Below are positions 1 to 6,601 of a DNA stretch of 11,577 bases, one piece after another. The translations under genes were made by a program, and so were the position numbers. Numbering within the stretch: the first letter of the stretch is position 1; every line of letters starts with the position of its first letter. The notes under the pieces were generated by a model, which was given only the letters and a program-made list of their open reading frames with translations, made no database searches and was not told the origin of the DNA. The stretch comes from Methanosphaera sp. rholeuAM130 (lineage in GTDB: Archaea > Methanobacteriota > Methanobacteria > Methanobacteriales > Methanobacteriaceae), in contig MUZY01000051.1 of the NCBI GenBank assembly GCA_003266065.1, positions 32,795 to 44,371 of the forward strand, read 5' to 3'.

Positions 1-262
1 AACTAAAAAATTCAAATATTCTCCATACCCTAACATAGATATTAACATATACTCTAATTCTCATTTTAATTTACTATTCCCTATCCTAAGTACTAGAAGG
101 AATATCGAATACTGTGAAATAATCATTAAAGAAAGACAAATAACGAAATCAAAAAAATCAATCCAAAAACAATCCAATTAATTAATGCAAGCCATTATGA
201 AACGAAAACAAGAATACTCATATTGAAAAACCGCTTGAAATAACTATTAAAAAAAAGACTAA
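1..262. other. AT-rich stretch without a recognisable gene
   Basis: I see no convincing reading frame or RNA gene here. The only functional signal is the oligo-T terminator of the neighbouring minus-strand tRNA gene at its right edge. It may be the far intergenic part of a gene lying outside the window. Confidence 0.5.
249..256 (-). terminator. Oligo-T terminator of the tRNA-Glu gene
   Basis: Eight consecutive A on the plus strand read as T8 on the minus strand, starting 7 bases after the tRNA discriminator base. Archaeal RNA polymerase commonly terminates at such oligo-T tracts without a hairpin. Confidence 0.6.
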
Positions 263-337
263 TGCTCCGGCCGGGATTCGAACCCGGGTCTTCGGCTCGA
301 GAGACCGAAATGATTGACCGGACTACACTATCGGAGC
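263..337 (-). tRNA. tRNA-Glu, anticodon CUC
   Basis: Read on the minus strand, the sequence folds as a full cloverleaf. The acceptor strand GCTCCGA pairs with CCGGAGC. The anticodon stem is TCGGT/GCCGA around the loop CTCTCGA, with anticodon CTC (reads the Glu codon GAG). The T arm CCGGG-TTCGAAT-CCCGG is perfect. The short D stem, with a U11-A24 pair and no base 47, fits tRNA-Glu. The discriminator is A73 and the CCA end is not encoded (TT follows), as is usual in many archaea. One oddity is that position 7 (A) faces position 66 (C), an A-C mismatch at the base of the acceptor stem, where archaeal tRNA-Glu normally has G-C. A TATAAATA box lies upstream and T8 downstream, so the gene appears to be a single transcription unit. 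Confidence 0.95.
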
Positions 338-382
338 AAATGTAAACCAATACCGGTACATATAATGTTTTGTTGTTAATAT

Positions 383-390
383 TATTTATA
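383..390 (-). promoter_or_regulatory. TATA box for the tRNA-Glu gene
   Basis: The minus strand reads TATAAATA, the archaeal TATA consensus, about 50 bases upstream of the mature tRNA 5' end. Transcription would start near 360 and leave a short 5' leader for RNase P to remove. A second, weaker box (ATTATATG, about 359-366) lies closer to the tRNA and could be used instead. Confidence 0.45.
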
Positions 391-579
391 CGTTATTATA
401 AGAAGCTTATTCTATCTTTAAACTATAAATATTAATTATCCCCTGAATAAATATCCTTGATGATTATAATGACCTCGAAGATAAATATACTATACAAACT
501 TCAAATGGCAAAAAACATATAATACTGAAAAATATAATTATACATAAACACTTTGCCTTATTAGGATAAAGGTGATCTT

Positions 580-921
580 ATGATATATGATGTTAATGAA
601 TTGGACATAAAAGATAATTTAAACTTCATTATTAGATATTGCGATTTCTACATGGATTACTGTCATGAAGAAAATCTATCCATAGACGGTGATCTTGCCG
701 GTGAAACATTAGACTCAATATACATAATTGAAGAGTTATCACAAAAAGATGCTATTGACGAAGAAGAAATGAAAAGTTTATACAACTCAATAGATGAGAT
801 TTATGAAAATCTAACATCAATAAATGACATACCCCTATTCAATAATATTCATCTGGTATTTACATACATAGCAACTAAGACAAAAGAAAAACTTAAACAG
901 CGATGCATGTCCATTGAATGA
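580..921 (+). CDS. Small acidic protein of unknown function (113 aa)
   Basis: I do not recognise this family. The start is well supported: GGTGATC (571-577), a match to the archaeal anti-Shine-Dalgarno sequence, sits two bases before the ATG. AT-rich TATA-like sequence (about 528-549) lies at promoter distance. The protein is rich in Asp and Glu, has no signal peptide or membrane segment, and looks mostly alpha-helical, with an acidic stretch in the middle (DEEEMK, near residues 60-65) and a basic helix near the C-terminus (TKTKEKLKQR). It is probably cytoplasmic. It ends about 50 bases before the riboflavin riboswitch with no oligo-T tract between, so readthrough into the ribB leader is possible, although ribB appears to have its own promoter. 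The good Shine-Dalgarno sequence and clean codon pattern argue that it is a real gene. Confidence 0.75.
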   Translation: MIYDVNELDIKDNLNFIIRYCDFYMDYCHEENLSIDGDLAGETLDSIYIIEELSQKDAIDEEEMKSLYNSIDEIYENLTSINDIPLFNNIHLVFTYIATKTKEKLKQRCMSIE

Positions 922-937
922 AAAAATATAGGTAAAG

Positions 938-946
938 ATATAATAG
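938..946 (+). promoter_or_regulatory. Candidate TATA box for the riboswitch-ribB transcript
   Basis: GATATAATA lies about 30 bases upstream of the first paired base of the riboswitch P1 helix. Transcription starting about 25 bases downstream would begin just before the aptamer, giving a leader that contains the whole riboswitch. The surrounding DNA is AT-rich, so the exact box is uncertain. Confidence 0.4.
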
Positions 947-973
947 TTAAGAATTACAAACAATATTATTAGT

Positions 974-1094
974 AATGTTCTCAGGGCGAGGTGCAAATCC
1001 TCACCGGTGGTGAAATATAAGTCCACGAACATGCAAATGTAGATTTGGTGAAAATCCAAAACCGACGGTAAAAGTCCGGATGGAAGAGAATATT
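974..1094 (+). ncRNA. FMN riboswitch (RFN element) controlling ribB
   Basis: This is a complete RFN aptamer by sequence and fold. P1 pairs 974-982 with 1086-1094 (nine pairs, one G-U). P2 is GAGG 988-991 with CCTC 999-1002. P3 is GTGG 1007-1010 with CCAC 1023-1026. A variable stem, ACAT/ATGT with a GCAA loop, lies at 1029-1040. P4 is TTTGG 1044-1048 with CCAAA 1056-1060, and P5 is GAC 1064-1066 with GTC 1074-1076. The conserved single-stranded words are present: CAGGGCGAGG, CACCGG, AAGTCC, CCGACGGT and GTCCGGATGG. The RNA binds FMN, and in bacteria this lowers expression of riboflavin genes. Here it lies 59 bases ahead of ribB, an FMN-pathway gene, which confirms the assignment. FMN riboswitches are overwhelmingly bacterial, so its presence in an archaeal context is unusual. 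Confidence 0.96.
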
Positions 1095-1101
1095 GATTAA
1101 A

Positions 1102-1120
1102 TCTTTTTTTGATGCCCTGG
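1102..1120 (+). promoter_or_regulatory. Expression platform: T7 tract and GCCCTG anti-aptamer element
   Basis: Directly after the aptamer comes a run of seven T (1104-1110), which could act as an archaeal terminator. It is followed by GCCCTG (1114-1119). That hexamer is the exact complement of CAGGGC (982-987), which spans the P1/P2 junction of the aptamer, so the two could pair only when the FMN-bound fold is open. The E. coli ribB leader has the same GCCCTG word downstream of its RFN element (from memory). The mechanism in an archaeon is inferred; it could be termination at the T tract, control of translation, or both. Confidence 0.55.
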
Positions 1121-1153
1121 TTCATATATATTAAACGATAGGTTGGATAGATA

Positions 1154-1792
1154 ATGAATCATGAAGAAATGTTAAACGGAACATATAAGCAAAGAGTAGA
1201 AACAGCCATTAAAGCACTTCAAAACAATAACGGCGTAATCGTAACCGATGATGAGTCTCGAGAAAATGAAGGAGACATATTCTTTAGTGCAGAAACGGTT
1301 ACGGAAGAACAGATGGCCATATTAATTAGAGAATGCAGTGGAATAGTCTGTCTTTGTATGAAGGAAGAAAAGGCGGATGAATTAGAGTTACCACTAATGG
1401 TTGATAACAATACAAGTACATACGGTACAGCCTTCACAATCACAATCGAAGCAGCCGAAGGAGTAACTACGGGAGTATCAGCGGCCGATAGAGTAACCAC
1501 CGTTAGAGCAGCATCCGCCGACGGTGCCAAGGCTCAAGATTTAAACCATCCTGGTCATGTATTCCCATTAAGGGCAAAAAATGGTGGTGTACTTGAAAGA
1601 GACGGCCATACTGAAGCCAATGTGGAATTAATGCAAATGGCCGGCCTTAAACCTATGGGAGTACTCTGTGAAATAACAAATCCTGACGGTACAATGGCAA
1701 GAATGCCTGAAATTATAGAGTTTTCCAAGAGATATGACATGCCGATTGTAACAATAAACGATATAATCCGATATAAAAAAGAAAACCTTTAA
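1154..1792 (+). CDS. ribB: 3,4-dihydroxy-2-butanone 4-phosphate synthase (RibB)
   Basis: RibB converts ribulose 5-phosphate to 3,4-dihydroxy-2-butanone 4-phosphate plus formate. This supplies the four-carbon unit for riboflavin, and hence FMN and FAD. It is a soluble, Mg-dependent enzyme. The 212 residues cover the whole single-domain family. The acidic metal and substrate loop DDESRENEGD is at 32-41, TSTYGTAFT at 87-95, EAAEGVTTGVSAADR at about 99-113, HPGHVFPLRA at 132-141 and GHTEA at 151-155, with the catalytic His and Glu residues in place. There is no fused GTP cyclohydrolase II (RibA) domain. The start ATG follows a weak AGGT (1140-1143) at ten bases. Long blocks match E. coli RibB as I remember it, which suggests a bacterial origin. 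The upstream FMN riboswitch makes feedback control by FMN very likely. The gene ends at two oligo-T tracts. Confidence 0.97.
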   Translation: MNHEEMLNGTYKQRVETAIKALQNNNGVIVTDDESRENEGDIFFSAETVTEEQMAILIRECSGIVCLCMKEEKADELELPLMVDNNTSTYGTAFTITIEAAEGVTTGVSAADRVTTVRAASADGAKAQDLNHPGHVFPLRAKNGGVLERDGHTEANVELMQMAGLKPMGVLCEITNPDGTMARMPEIIEFSKRYDMPIVTINDIIRYKKENL

Positions 1793-1803
1793 TCACCAAC
1801 CCA

Positions 1804-1822
1804 TTTTTTCAATAATTTTTTT
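1804..1822 (+). terminator. Double oligo-T terminator after ribB
   Basis: T6 (1804-1809) and T7 (1816-1822) follow the ribB stop codon within 30 bases, a typical archaeal arrangement of repeated oligo-T tracts. The second tract ends only 11 bases before the next start codon, so the next gene either depends on readthrough or has its own promoter that I cannot identify. Confidence 0.5.
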
Positions 1823-1833
1823 AGTGTATTATT

Positions 1834-2226
1834 ATGATTGACTGGAATTATGATCTTATACGTACCATTAATGAGCACTACAATAAAATTCTAAATCCAA
1901 GCGTTGACTTGATTTATTTTATAAGAAACTTTGAAGAGATTTATCGTATGAGCATTTCCGATGAAGTATTGCTGCCGGATATTTTTCAGGATGTGATGCT
2001 ATATACATTCAACGGCATTAATGCAAAAAACAAGATTATACTATCAGAAAATGAGGAATTTATCATAAACAATGTTTTAGAACAAAAACGTGTTGTTCAA
2101 CAGCAAAAAAGACAAGAAGCATATGAAAAGGATTTGGATTCATATTACAAGTTTATCATTGATGAAGTTATTGAATTCGTTGAAAGATATCCTTTTTGGA
2201 GTCAACTGATTATAAGAAAGGAATAA
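1834..2226 (+). CDS. Protein of unknown function (130 aa)
   Basis: I do not recognise a family. The frame is clean, and the ATG lies 41 bases after ribB, but no clear Shine-Dalgarno sequence precedes it and T-rich DNA lies directly upstream. The protein has no signal peptide or membrane helix. The first 75 residues are mixed hydrophobic and acidic (WNYDLIRTINEHYNKI at the N-terminus). Residues of about 80-120 form a Gln/Lys/Glu-rich segment (VVQQQKRQEAYEKDLDSYYK) with the look of a helix or short coiled coil, followed by an aromatic tail containing ERYPFW. It is probably cytoplasmic. Together with the metallopeptidase-like gene 65 bases downstream it may form a short operon, but nothing in the sequence reveals its job. 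Confidence 0.7.
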   Translation: MIDWNYDLIRTINEHYNKILNPSVDLIYFIRNFEEIYRMSISDEVLLPDIFQDVMLYTFNGINAKNKIILSENEEFIINNVLEQKRVVQQQKRQEAYEKDLDSYYKFIIDEVIEFVERYPFWSQLIIRKE

Positions 2227-2291
2227 AGATTCGGATACGAAACAAACAATGCATCGATTATTTATCGGATAAACGACTGGAAGTGTCTTTA

Positions 2292-3215
2292 ATGAATGAG
2301 AAAATAAAATGTCCCAAGTGTGAATATGAAAATCCAATAAACTTCACGTCCTGCATCAAATGCAATCACAGACTGAAGAATGCACAGTACTACACGGAAA
2401 ACTACAAGGACTTCTATGAACTATTCAGTCCCAAAAACCTGGATATACTCAACAATACACAGCTGACAGATACCGCATATGATACTATAATATATAACAT
2501 CATAAACATTGGGGAGGACTATATAAAACTACTGCCGGATGAAGCATCAATATCCAACCTATTCAACATCACAAAGCCATATGTCAAAATACAATACGAC
2601 AACTCAAAAAACTTCCCGGCATACCTGAGCTACTACTCCTATAACAATATACTAATCAAAAAAACAACCCATGCATCATTGATACCCACAGCAATCCTCC
2701 ACGAATTTACGCATCATTTGTTTAATGAGATAATAAAGCAAAGCCTGATGCACCTTTTGAACCATGAAAAAAATCTGTTGATAGAATCTTTCGCATGGTA
2801 CTTGACGCTGGAAAACAGATACATAGAACTGTCCGGTGAATTCATGGCACATAAAGTTCAGGAACATTTCCTGCCAGATGATTTTGAAGGATTTACATCG
2901 GTCATTAAACTACTGGAAGACAATCCCAATCTGGATGAACAAAAGGTTAAGGAATCGTTATACTTTGGAAACTCCATAGCCAAAGACATTATCTACATAC
3001 TGGAACACTTCATAACTCCAAAAGCATCAATGTATGGAAACGTATTTGAAAATCAGGGCATAGAATATCCGATAGTGGACATCAGCAATGAGGAAAAAAT
3101 CAGCAGATTATATTCATTAATTACAGACGCATTCAATAAGATTATAAACGATAAGGTAGAAATGCAGGCAGTACTTAGCCAGATGAATAAAAATTACATA
3201 TACCTGAACTGTTAA
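2292..3215 (+). CDS. Zinc-ribbon protein with HExxH metallopeptidase-like domain
   Basis: Two parts are visible in the 307 residues. Residues 7-24 form a C4 zinc ribbon (CPKC, then CIKC eleven residues later). The rest is a larger domain with HEFTHH at 137-142, the HExxH zinc-peptidase motif, followed by NLLIESFAWYL, where Glu165 is a candidate third zinc ligand as in gluzincin-type peptidases. There is no signal peptide or transmembrane segment, so it should act inside the cell, unlike the surface proteins nearby. The frame is open from 2196, which would overlap the previous gene. I choose ATG 2292 because GGAAGTG (2279-2285) precedes it by six bases and the zinc ribbon begins at once. Substrate and family are unknown; the peptidase activity is inferred from the motif alone. 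Confidence 0.8.
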   Translation: MNEKIKCPKCEYENPINFTSCIKCNHRLKNAQYYTENYKDFYELFSPKNLDILNNTQLTDTAYDTIIYNIINIGEDYIKLLPDEASISNLFNITKPYVKIQYDNSKNFPAYLSYYSYNNILIKKTTHASLIPTAILHEFTHHLFNEIIKQSLMHLLNHEKNLLIESFAWYLTLENRYIELSGEFMAHKVQEHFLPDDFEGFTSVIKLLEDNPNLDEQKVKESLYFGNSIAKDIIYILEHFITPKASMYGNVFENQGIEYPIVDISNEEKISRLYSLITDAFNKIINDKVEMQAVLSQMNKNYIYLNC

Positions 3216-3300
3216 CGTCTTAAATCAAGGAAGTATGGAAAAATAAAAAAGAGAAGTTTTTAAATTAGCTATTTGTATGGAAAAAATAAGATTTGAGAAG

Positions 3301-3317
3301 GGATGTTAAAAACATCC
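3301..3317. terminator. Hairpin between convergent genes
   Basis: GGATGTT and AACATCC form a perfect 7-bp inverted repeat with a three-base loop, between the metallopeptidase gene (plus) and the adhesin gene (minus). On the minus strand it lies just beyond two T5 tracts that follow the adhesin stop codon. It probably helps end transcripts from one or both sides. Confidence 0.45.
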
Positions 3318-3342
3318 ATAAAAATAATAAAAATGTTGGAAA

Positions 3343-5685
3343 CTATTGCTTTTCAAGAATCGTTTCCAAGGAATTTGCGAAGTACCGATAATTTTCACCG
3401 GCAACTACCTTTAATTTATAAATGCCCGGCTTGAAATTGGTGTTTATTGTCGTATTGATAATTCCATTTACAGCAGCCACTACGGCAAATGTCTGTCCGT
3501 TAACCTTAATAGCCACTTGTGTTGTTCCCCGAATAGCTTTACCATTTATTTCAACGATTTTACCTGTAATTTTTGTGGTATTTGTCTTTGTTTTAATATT
3601 GTTCATGATAATTTCAGGCCTTGACTTATTGATGAAGATGTTGGTTGTACCTTCTGCCCTGTTATATATTGAATTTGAATAAACAGCCGTTATCGTACAG
3701 TTTTTGGATGACAAACCATTATCAAACACGTAACTTGCAGTTGCATATCCGTTTTTAATGTTTACAAGAATAGTTTGACCGTTTTTATCCTTCATTGTCT
3801 GACCGTTCAATTTAAACAATACCTGACCACCGTTTACTGAAGTTGATCCATCCATAACGATTACGGTCAAATCAATAGTATCTCCGCCCTGAACGCTCTT
3901 TTTGCTGGATATTACCGTTACTTTAGCATCCCTTTTGGATACGTTTATCTTCATGGCACTACTTCTAGAACCCATAATGTTATTGCTACCGCTATATATG
4001 GCAACGATTGAGAGATTCTCCTTATTCCATGACTTGTCTACGGTATAATTCACCTTTGCCTGTGAATTCTTTACATATGCTTTAATTAATGTATTGTTTT
4101 TATCCTTGAGCGATTGATTGTTGACTTTGAATATGACATAACCGTTATTGATTGAAGTTCCATCAGTTGAAGTTACTTTAGCCGTTAACGTTATCTTCTC
4201 ATTGATTTTTGCCTTGATATTGCCGGTTGTCGTTTTGGTTTCAATGATTCTGCTAGGCGTATTGTTCTTGACTATATTCTTTTTGTTGGTGTAATTTACT
4301 GACAAATCACCCTTGGTAGTGCTGTTTAATAGATTACCTGTAACATTAACATTCGTTGAATTGGATAATTCCACGGAGTAGTCACAATTGCTTTCAACTT
4401 CATTATCGGTAATTGATGCTATGTTTGATGCCTTGAATGATATTGGAGTTGAATTGGTGTAACTTGCATTTACTTTGACGTGATTGTTTCTGATGATAAC
4501 ATTTTGACCTGTAGCCACAATTGCTCCGGCAATATTGGATGTGGATGAAATGGTGTTGTTTTCTATGAGGGTATTTGTTGCCCTGTAGATTTCTATTAAG
4601 TTTGTGACATTACCTATAATGTTGATCTTATTGTTGGTTATTGTATTGTTATTGGTTTGTCCACCCATGTTATCCTTTGATATGACAATTCCGTCAGCCA
4701 AGTTGTATGAAATTCCAAAGATCGTATTGTTGTTGATAATGCTATTGCTTACGCTTGAGAATATCTGTATACAATCACCGAAGTATCCTCCTTGAACTTG
4801 AATGTTGTTGTTTTCTATCCTGTTATTGTCAACAGTATTTCCCAGATTAAGCCCATATACGTAGGAATTTCCTTGAGCTACTATGGTATTGTTGCTGAAG
4901 GTATTGTTGAGGGATGTTCTTCCATAAAAGTCACCCTGCAGTGATACCGCTTCAATGGTTCCCGGATTTGCCTTGTCTATAGATGAATAAACGCTGATTG
5001 AGTTATTTGTAATTATATTGTTGTTGCTTAACATTACCAATGATAATGTCTTGGCAACATCACTTTCCCAATTGATTTCATCAGACGGGCCGGCAACGCT
5101 TATGACGTTATTTGTAACTTTCGTATTGTTTCCATAGGAATATATTCCATATGCATCTGATGTGGAATTGACTATAATTTTACAGTTATCGATAGTTACA
5201 TTGTTGGCATCAATAAGAATTGCCTTTTCTATCTCATCGTTCGTATTGTTTATTGTAAGATTACTGATTATTACGGGACTTGACTCAATGAATATTGATG
5301 AGTTATAGAGTATCGTTTTACCTTTAATACCAGATAATGTGATTGCTGAATCTTCCATGATAAATGTCTTATCATTAAAGGTGTCATTCAATATGATTGT
5401 AGATCCATTTGCCACCACCTTACTGTTGACTACCCCATCATCATCAAAGTACTTGTTCATGTTTTTATTGGTTACGTAATAAGTTTGCTTTGATGCACTT
5501 TTTAAGTTTTTATCATTATCCTGACAGGAAATTACATCATTTTCATTAAGAGCAGAATCCAATTTAATCTCGTCGACACTATCGGCTGTACTGTTATCCC
5601 CATAGGCCGATACAGTTGAGACCAATATCATTAAGCTTACTATAAATAAGAAAAAATGCTTCTTATTAAAAATAGATTTAATCAT
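3343..5685 (-). CDS. Secreted adhesin-like protein, beta-helix plus Ig-like domains
   Basis: This 780-residue Asn/Thr/Ser-rich protein belongs to the adhesin-like proteins common in Methanobacteriales. An N-terminal signal peptide (basic start, hydrophobic core at 11-25) probably ends near SA-YG at 27/28. Residues of about 95-475 consist of short repeats such as NNTI, ENNTIS and TNNKI, typical of a right-handed parallel beta-helix (NosD/pectate-lyase-like). Three Ig-like domains of about 100 residues follow (about 482-585, 586-687 and 690-780); the first two share GYVIFKVNNQ/GGQVLFKLNGQ followed by KDKN. No C-terminal membrane helix or other anchor is visible, so attachment to the pseudomurein wall would be non-covalent, or the protein may be released. 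The start is supported by AGGAG seven bases before ATG and TATAAATA about 53 bases upstream. Its binding partner is unknown. Confidence 0.9.
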   Translation of the reverse strand: MIKSIFNKKHFFLFIVSLMILVSTVSAYGDNSTADSVDEIKLDSALNENDVISCQDNDKNLKSASKQTYYVTNKNMNKYFDDDGVVNSKVVANGSTIILNDTFNDKTFIMEDSAITLSGIKGKTILYNSSIFIESSPVIISNLTINNTNDEIEKAILIDANNVTIDNCKIIVNSTSDAYGIYSYGNNTKVTNNVISVAGPSDEINWESDVAKTLSLVMLSNNNIITNNSISVYSSIDKANPGTIEAVSLQGDFYGRTSLNNTFSNNTIVAQGNSYVYGLNLGNTVDNNRIENNNIQVQGGYFGDCIQIFSSVSNSIINNNTIFGISYNLADGIVISKDNMGGQTNNNTITNNKINIIGNVTNLIEIYRATNTLIENNTISSTSNIAGAIVATGQNVIIRNNHVKVNASYTNSTPISFKASNIASITDNEVESNCDYSVELSNSTNVNVTGNLLNSTTKGDLSVNYTNKKNIVKNNTPSRIIETKTTTGNIKAKINEKITLTAKVTSTDGTSINNGYVIFKVNNQSLKDKNNTLIKAYVKNSQAKVNYTVDKSWNKENLSIVAIYSGSNNIMGSRSSAMKINVSKRDAKVTVISSKKSVQGGDTIDLTVIVMDGSTSVNGGQVLFKLNGQTMKDKNGQTILVNIKNGYATASYVFDNGLSSKNCTITAVYSNSIYNRAEGTTNIFINKSRPEIIMNNIKTKTNTTKITGKIVEINGKAIRGTTQVAIKVNGQTFAVVAAVNGIINTTINTNFKPGIYKLKVVAGENYRYFANSLETILEKQ

Positions 5686-5737
5686 ATTTTTACTCCTATA
5701 ATTTAAGATTGTATATGGTAATATTTAATCAACTAAA

Positions 5738-5745
5738 TATTTATA
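5738..5745 (-). promoter_or_regulatory. TATA box of the 780-aa adhesin gene
   Basis: TATAAATA on the minus strand, 53 bases from the start codon, would place the transcript start near 5713 with a leader of about 28 bases containing the Shine-Dalgarno AGGAG (5693-5697). It is the same octamer as at the tRNA-Glu promoter. Confidence 0.5.
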
Positions 5746-5842
5746 GTTGAACAACTTAAAGAGTTTTTGATTTACAGATAAAATAATGATTTGACGCTAT
5801 TGGTTAACGGTCACGAATTAATATACCGTATTGAAAAATAAT

Positions 5843-5849
5843 AAAAAAA
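5843..5849 (-). terminator. Oligo-T tract downstream of the 113-aa minus-strand gene
   Basis: A T7 run on the minus strand, with a further T5 just beyond it, lies about 115 bases after the stop codon of the gene at 5965-6306 and before the adhesin promoter. It is the first good oligo-T tract in that direction and probably separates the two minus-strand genes. Confidence 0.4.
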
Positions 5850-5964
5850 TAGATAATTGGGGGCTGATGTTTCTCAATAATTACATTGGATTTTGATTGG
5901 TAACACATGAATCCATTAAAGCAATTCCTTTTTAACATTAGTCTTTTAATATATTACCGATGAG

Positions 5965-6306
5965 TTACTGCTTGTCAATTATGAATTCTGTTCCAACAAT
6001 ATCCATATTAATATTTCTGTTTATGGTGAATTTTTCCGGTTTTTCAAGTTTGTATTGTGTTGATACTTCCAATTCTATAAATCCAGGTTGAGTATTTATG
6101 CTACATCTTATTTTATATAGGCATATCTGATCTTTGGGTTTCTTTATAAAAAATGATGCATTTCTTATTATAAGACCAATTACCATACTTGAATCGTTCA
6201 GTTCTATTTTTATATATGGATTTATATTTAATGCAAATTTTTTATGATATACCTCCTTTTTAAAGGTCATTATATCCTCTTCTTTATTATAGTCATATAA
6301 ATCCAT
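5965..6306 (-). CDS. Protein of unknown function (113 aa)
   Basis: No family is recognised. The predicted protein has no signal peptide or membrane helix. From about residue 14 it alternates polar and hydrophobic residues (for example YIKIELND, MVIGLIIRNASFFI, FIELEVSTQY), suggesting a small beta-sheet fold. Two starts are possible. The first ATG (6304-6306) has GGAG nine bases upstream. The internal Met13 follows GAGGAT closely and would remove the acidic N-terminal DYNKEED segment. An AT-rich TATA-like run lies about 50 bases upstream. It diverges from the zinc-ribbon gene on the plus strand and is followed by the adhesin gene on the same strand, but there is no sign that they are co-transcribed. 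Confidence 0.65.
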   Translation of the reverse strand: MDLYDYNKEEDIMTFKKEVYHKKFALNINPYIKIELNDSSMVIGLIIRNASFFIKKPKDQICLYKIRCSINTQPGFIELEVSTQYKLEKPEKFTINRNINMDIVGTEFIIDKQ

Positions 6307-6350
6307 TATTACATTCTCCGCTTATTATTAATAATAGTATATTTTTATTC

Positions 6351-6362
6351 ATATATATATTT
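6351..6362 (-). promoter_or_regulatory. Candidate TATA region for the 113-aa minus-strand gene
   Basis: A run of alternating A and T (TAAATATATATA read on the minus strand) lies about 45-55 bases before the start codon, a normal distance for an archaeal TATA box with a short leader. The whole region is so AT-rich that the exact site is uncertain. Confidence 0.35.
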
Positions 6363-6420
6363 AATATTAAAATATATTTTATAGAAAAATAATATTTAGT
6401 TTATATTTTCAAGAATTGAC

Positions 6421-6432
6421 CGTTATATAACG
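6421..6432. repeat. Perfect 12-bp palindrome in a divergent promoter region
   Basis: CGTTATATAACG is its own reverse complement. It sits in the 295-base region between the divergent 113-aa (minus) and 87-aa (plus) genes, beyond the presumed TATA boxes of both. Related words occur nearby: GAACCGTTC (6520-6528) and AATAACG (about 6459-6465). It could be the site of a dimeric regulator, but no regulator gene is seen beside it. Confidence 0.35.
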
Positions 6433-6570
6433 TTCTATTTTCAAACAAAATTTTTTCAATAACGATACTTCTAAAAACAATGTTTAGTTTAACCATAATG
6501 AAATATACGGGCAAAATAAGAACCGTTCAAAAATCGAATAATAATATTGGAATAACACTTATCGGAAAAA

Positions 6571-6578
6571 TTAAATAT
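6571..6578 (+). promoter_or_regulatory. Candidate TATA box for the 87-aa zinc-ribbon gene
   Basis: TTAAATAT is centred about 27 bases before ATG 6602, the normal distance from TATA box to transcript start. With no Shine-Dalgarno sequence in front of the ATG, this suggests a leaderless or nearly leaderless mRNA. Confidence 0.4.
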
Positions 6579-6601
6579 TGATTAGCATTATAGTAAATCA
6601 T

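Noticed and set aside
1..579. tRNA gene as a possible integration site of a mobile element
   Set aside because: No integrase, no repeated tRNA 3' end and no other mobile-element gene is visible.
835..1125. Minus-strand open frame of 96 codons
   Set aside because: It lies antisense to the 113-aa gene and to the whole FMN riboswitch, and has no start signals.
1054..1148. Possible pairing of TTGGAT (1143-1148) near the ribB start with ATCCAA (1054-1059) in P4 of the riboswitch
   Set aside because: It would hide the start region when FMN is absent, the opposite of the expected repression by FMN; six pairs in AT-rich RNA can occur by chance.
1219..1740. Minus-strand open frames inside ribB
   Set aside because: They are antisense shadows of a well-conserved enzyme gene.
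2196..2291. In-frame upstream extension of the metallopeptidase-like gene starting at 2196
   Set aside because: It would overlap the preceding gene by 31 bases and has no good Shine-Dalgarno sequence, while ATG 2292 has GGAAGTG at six bases and begins directly at the zinc ribbon.
3343..5685. Asn-rich repeats in the adhesin gene as a CRISPR-like or tandem DNA repeat
   Set aside because: The repetition is at protein level (beta-helix rungs) with variable spacing and no identical DNA units separated by spacers.
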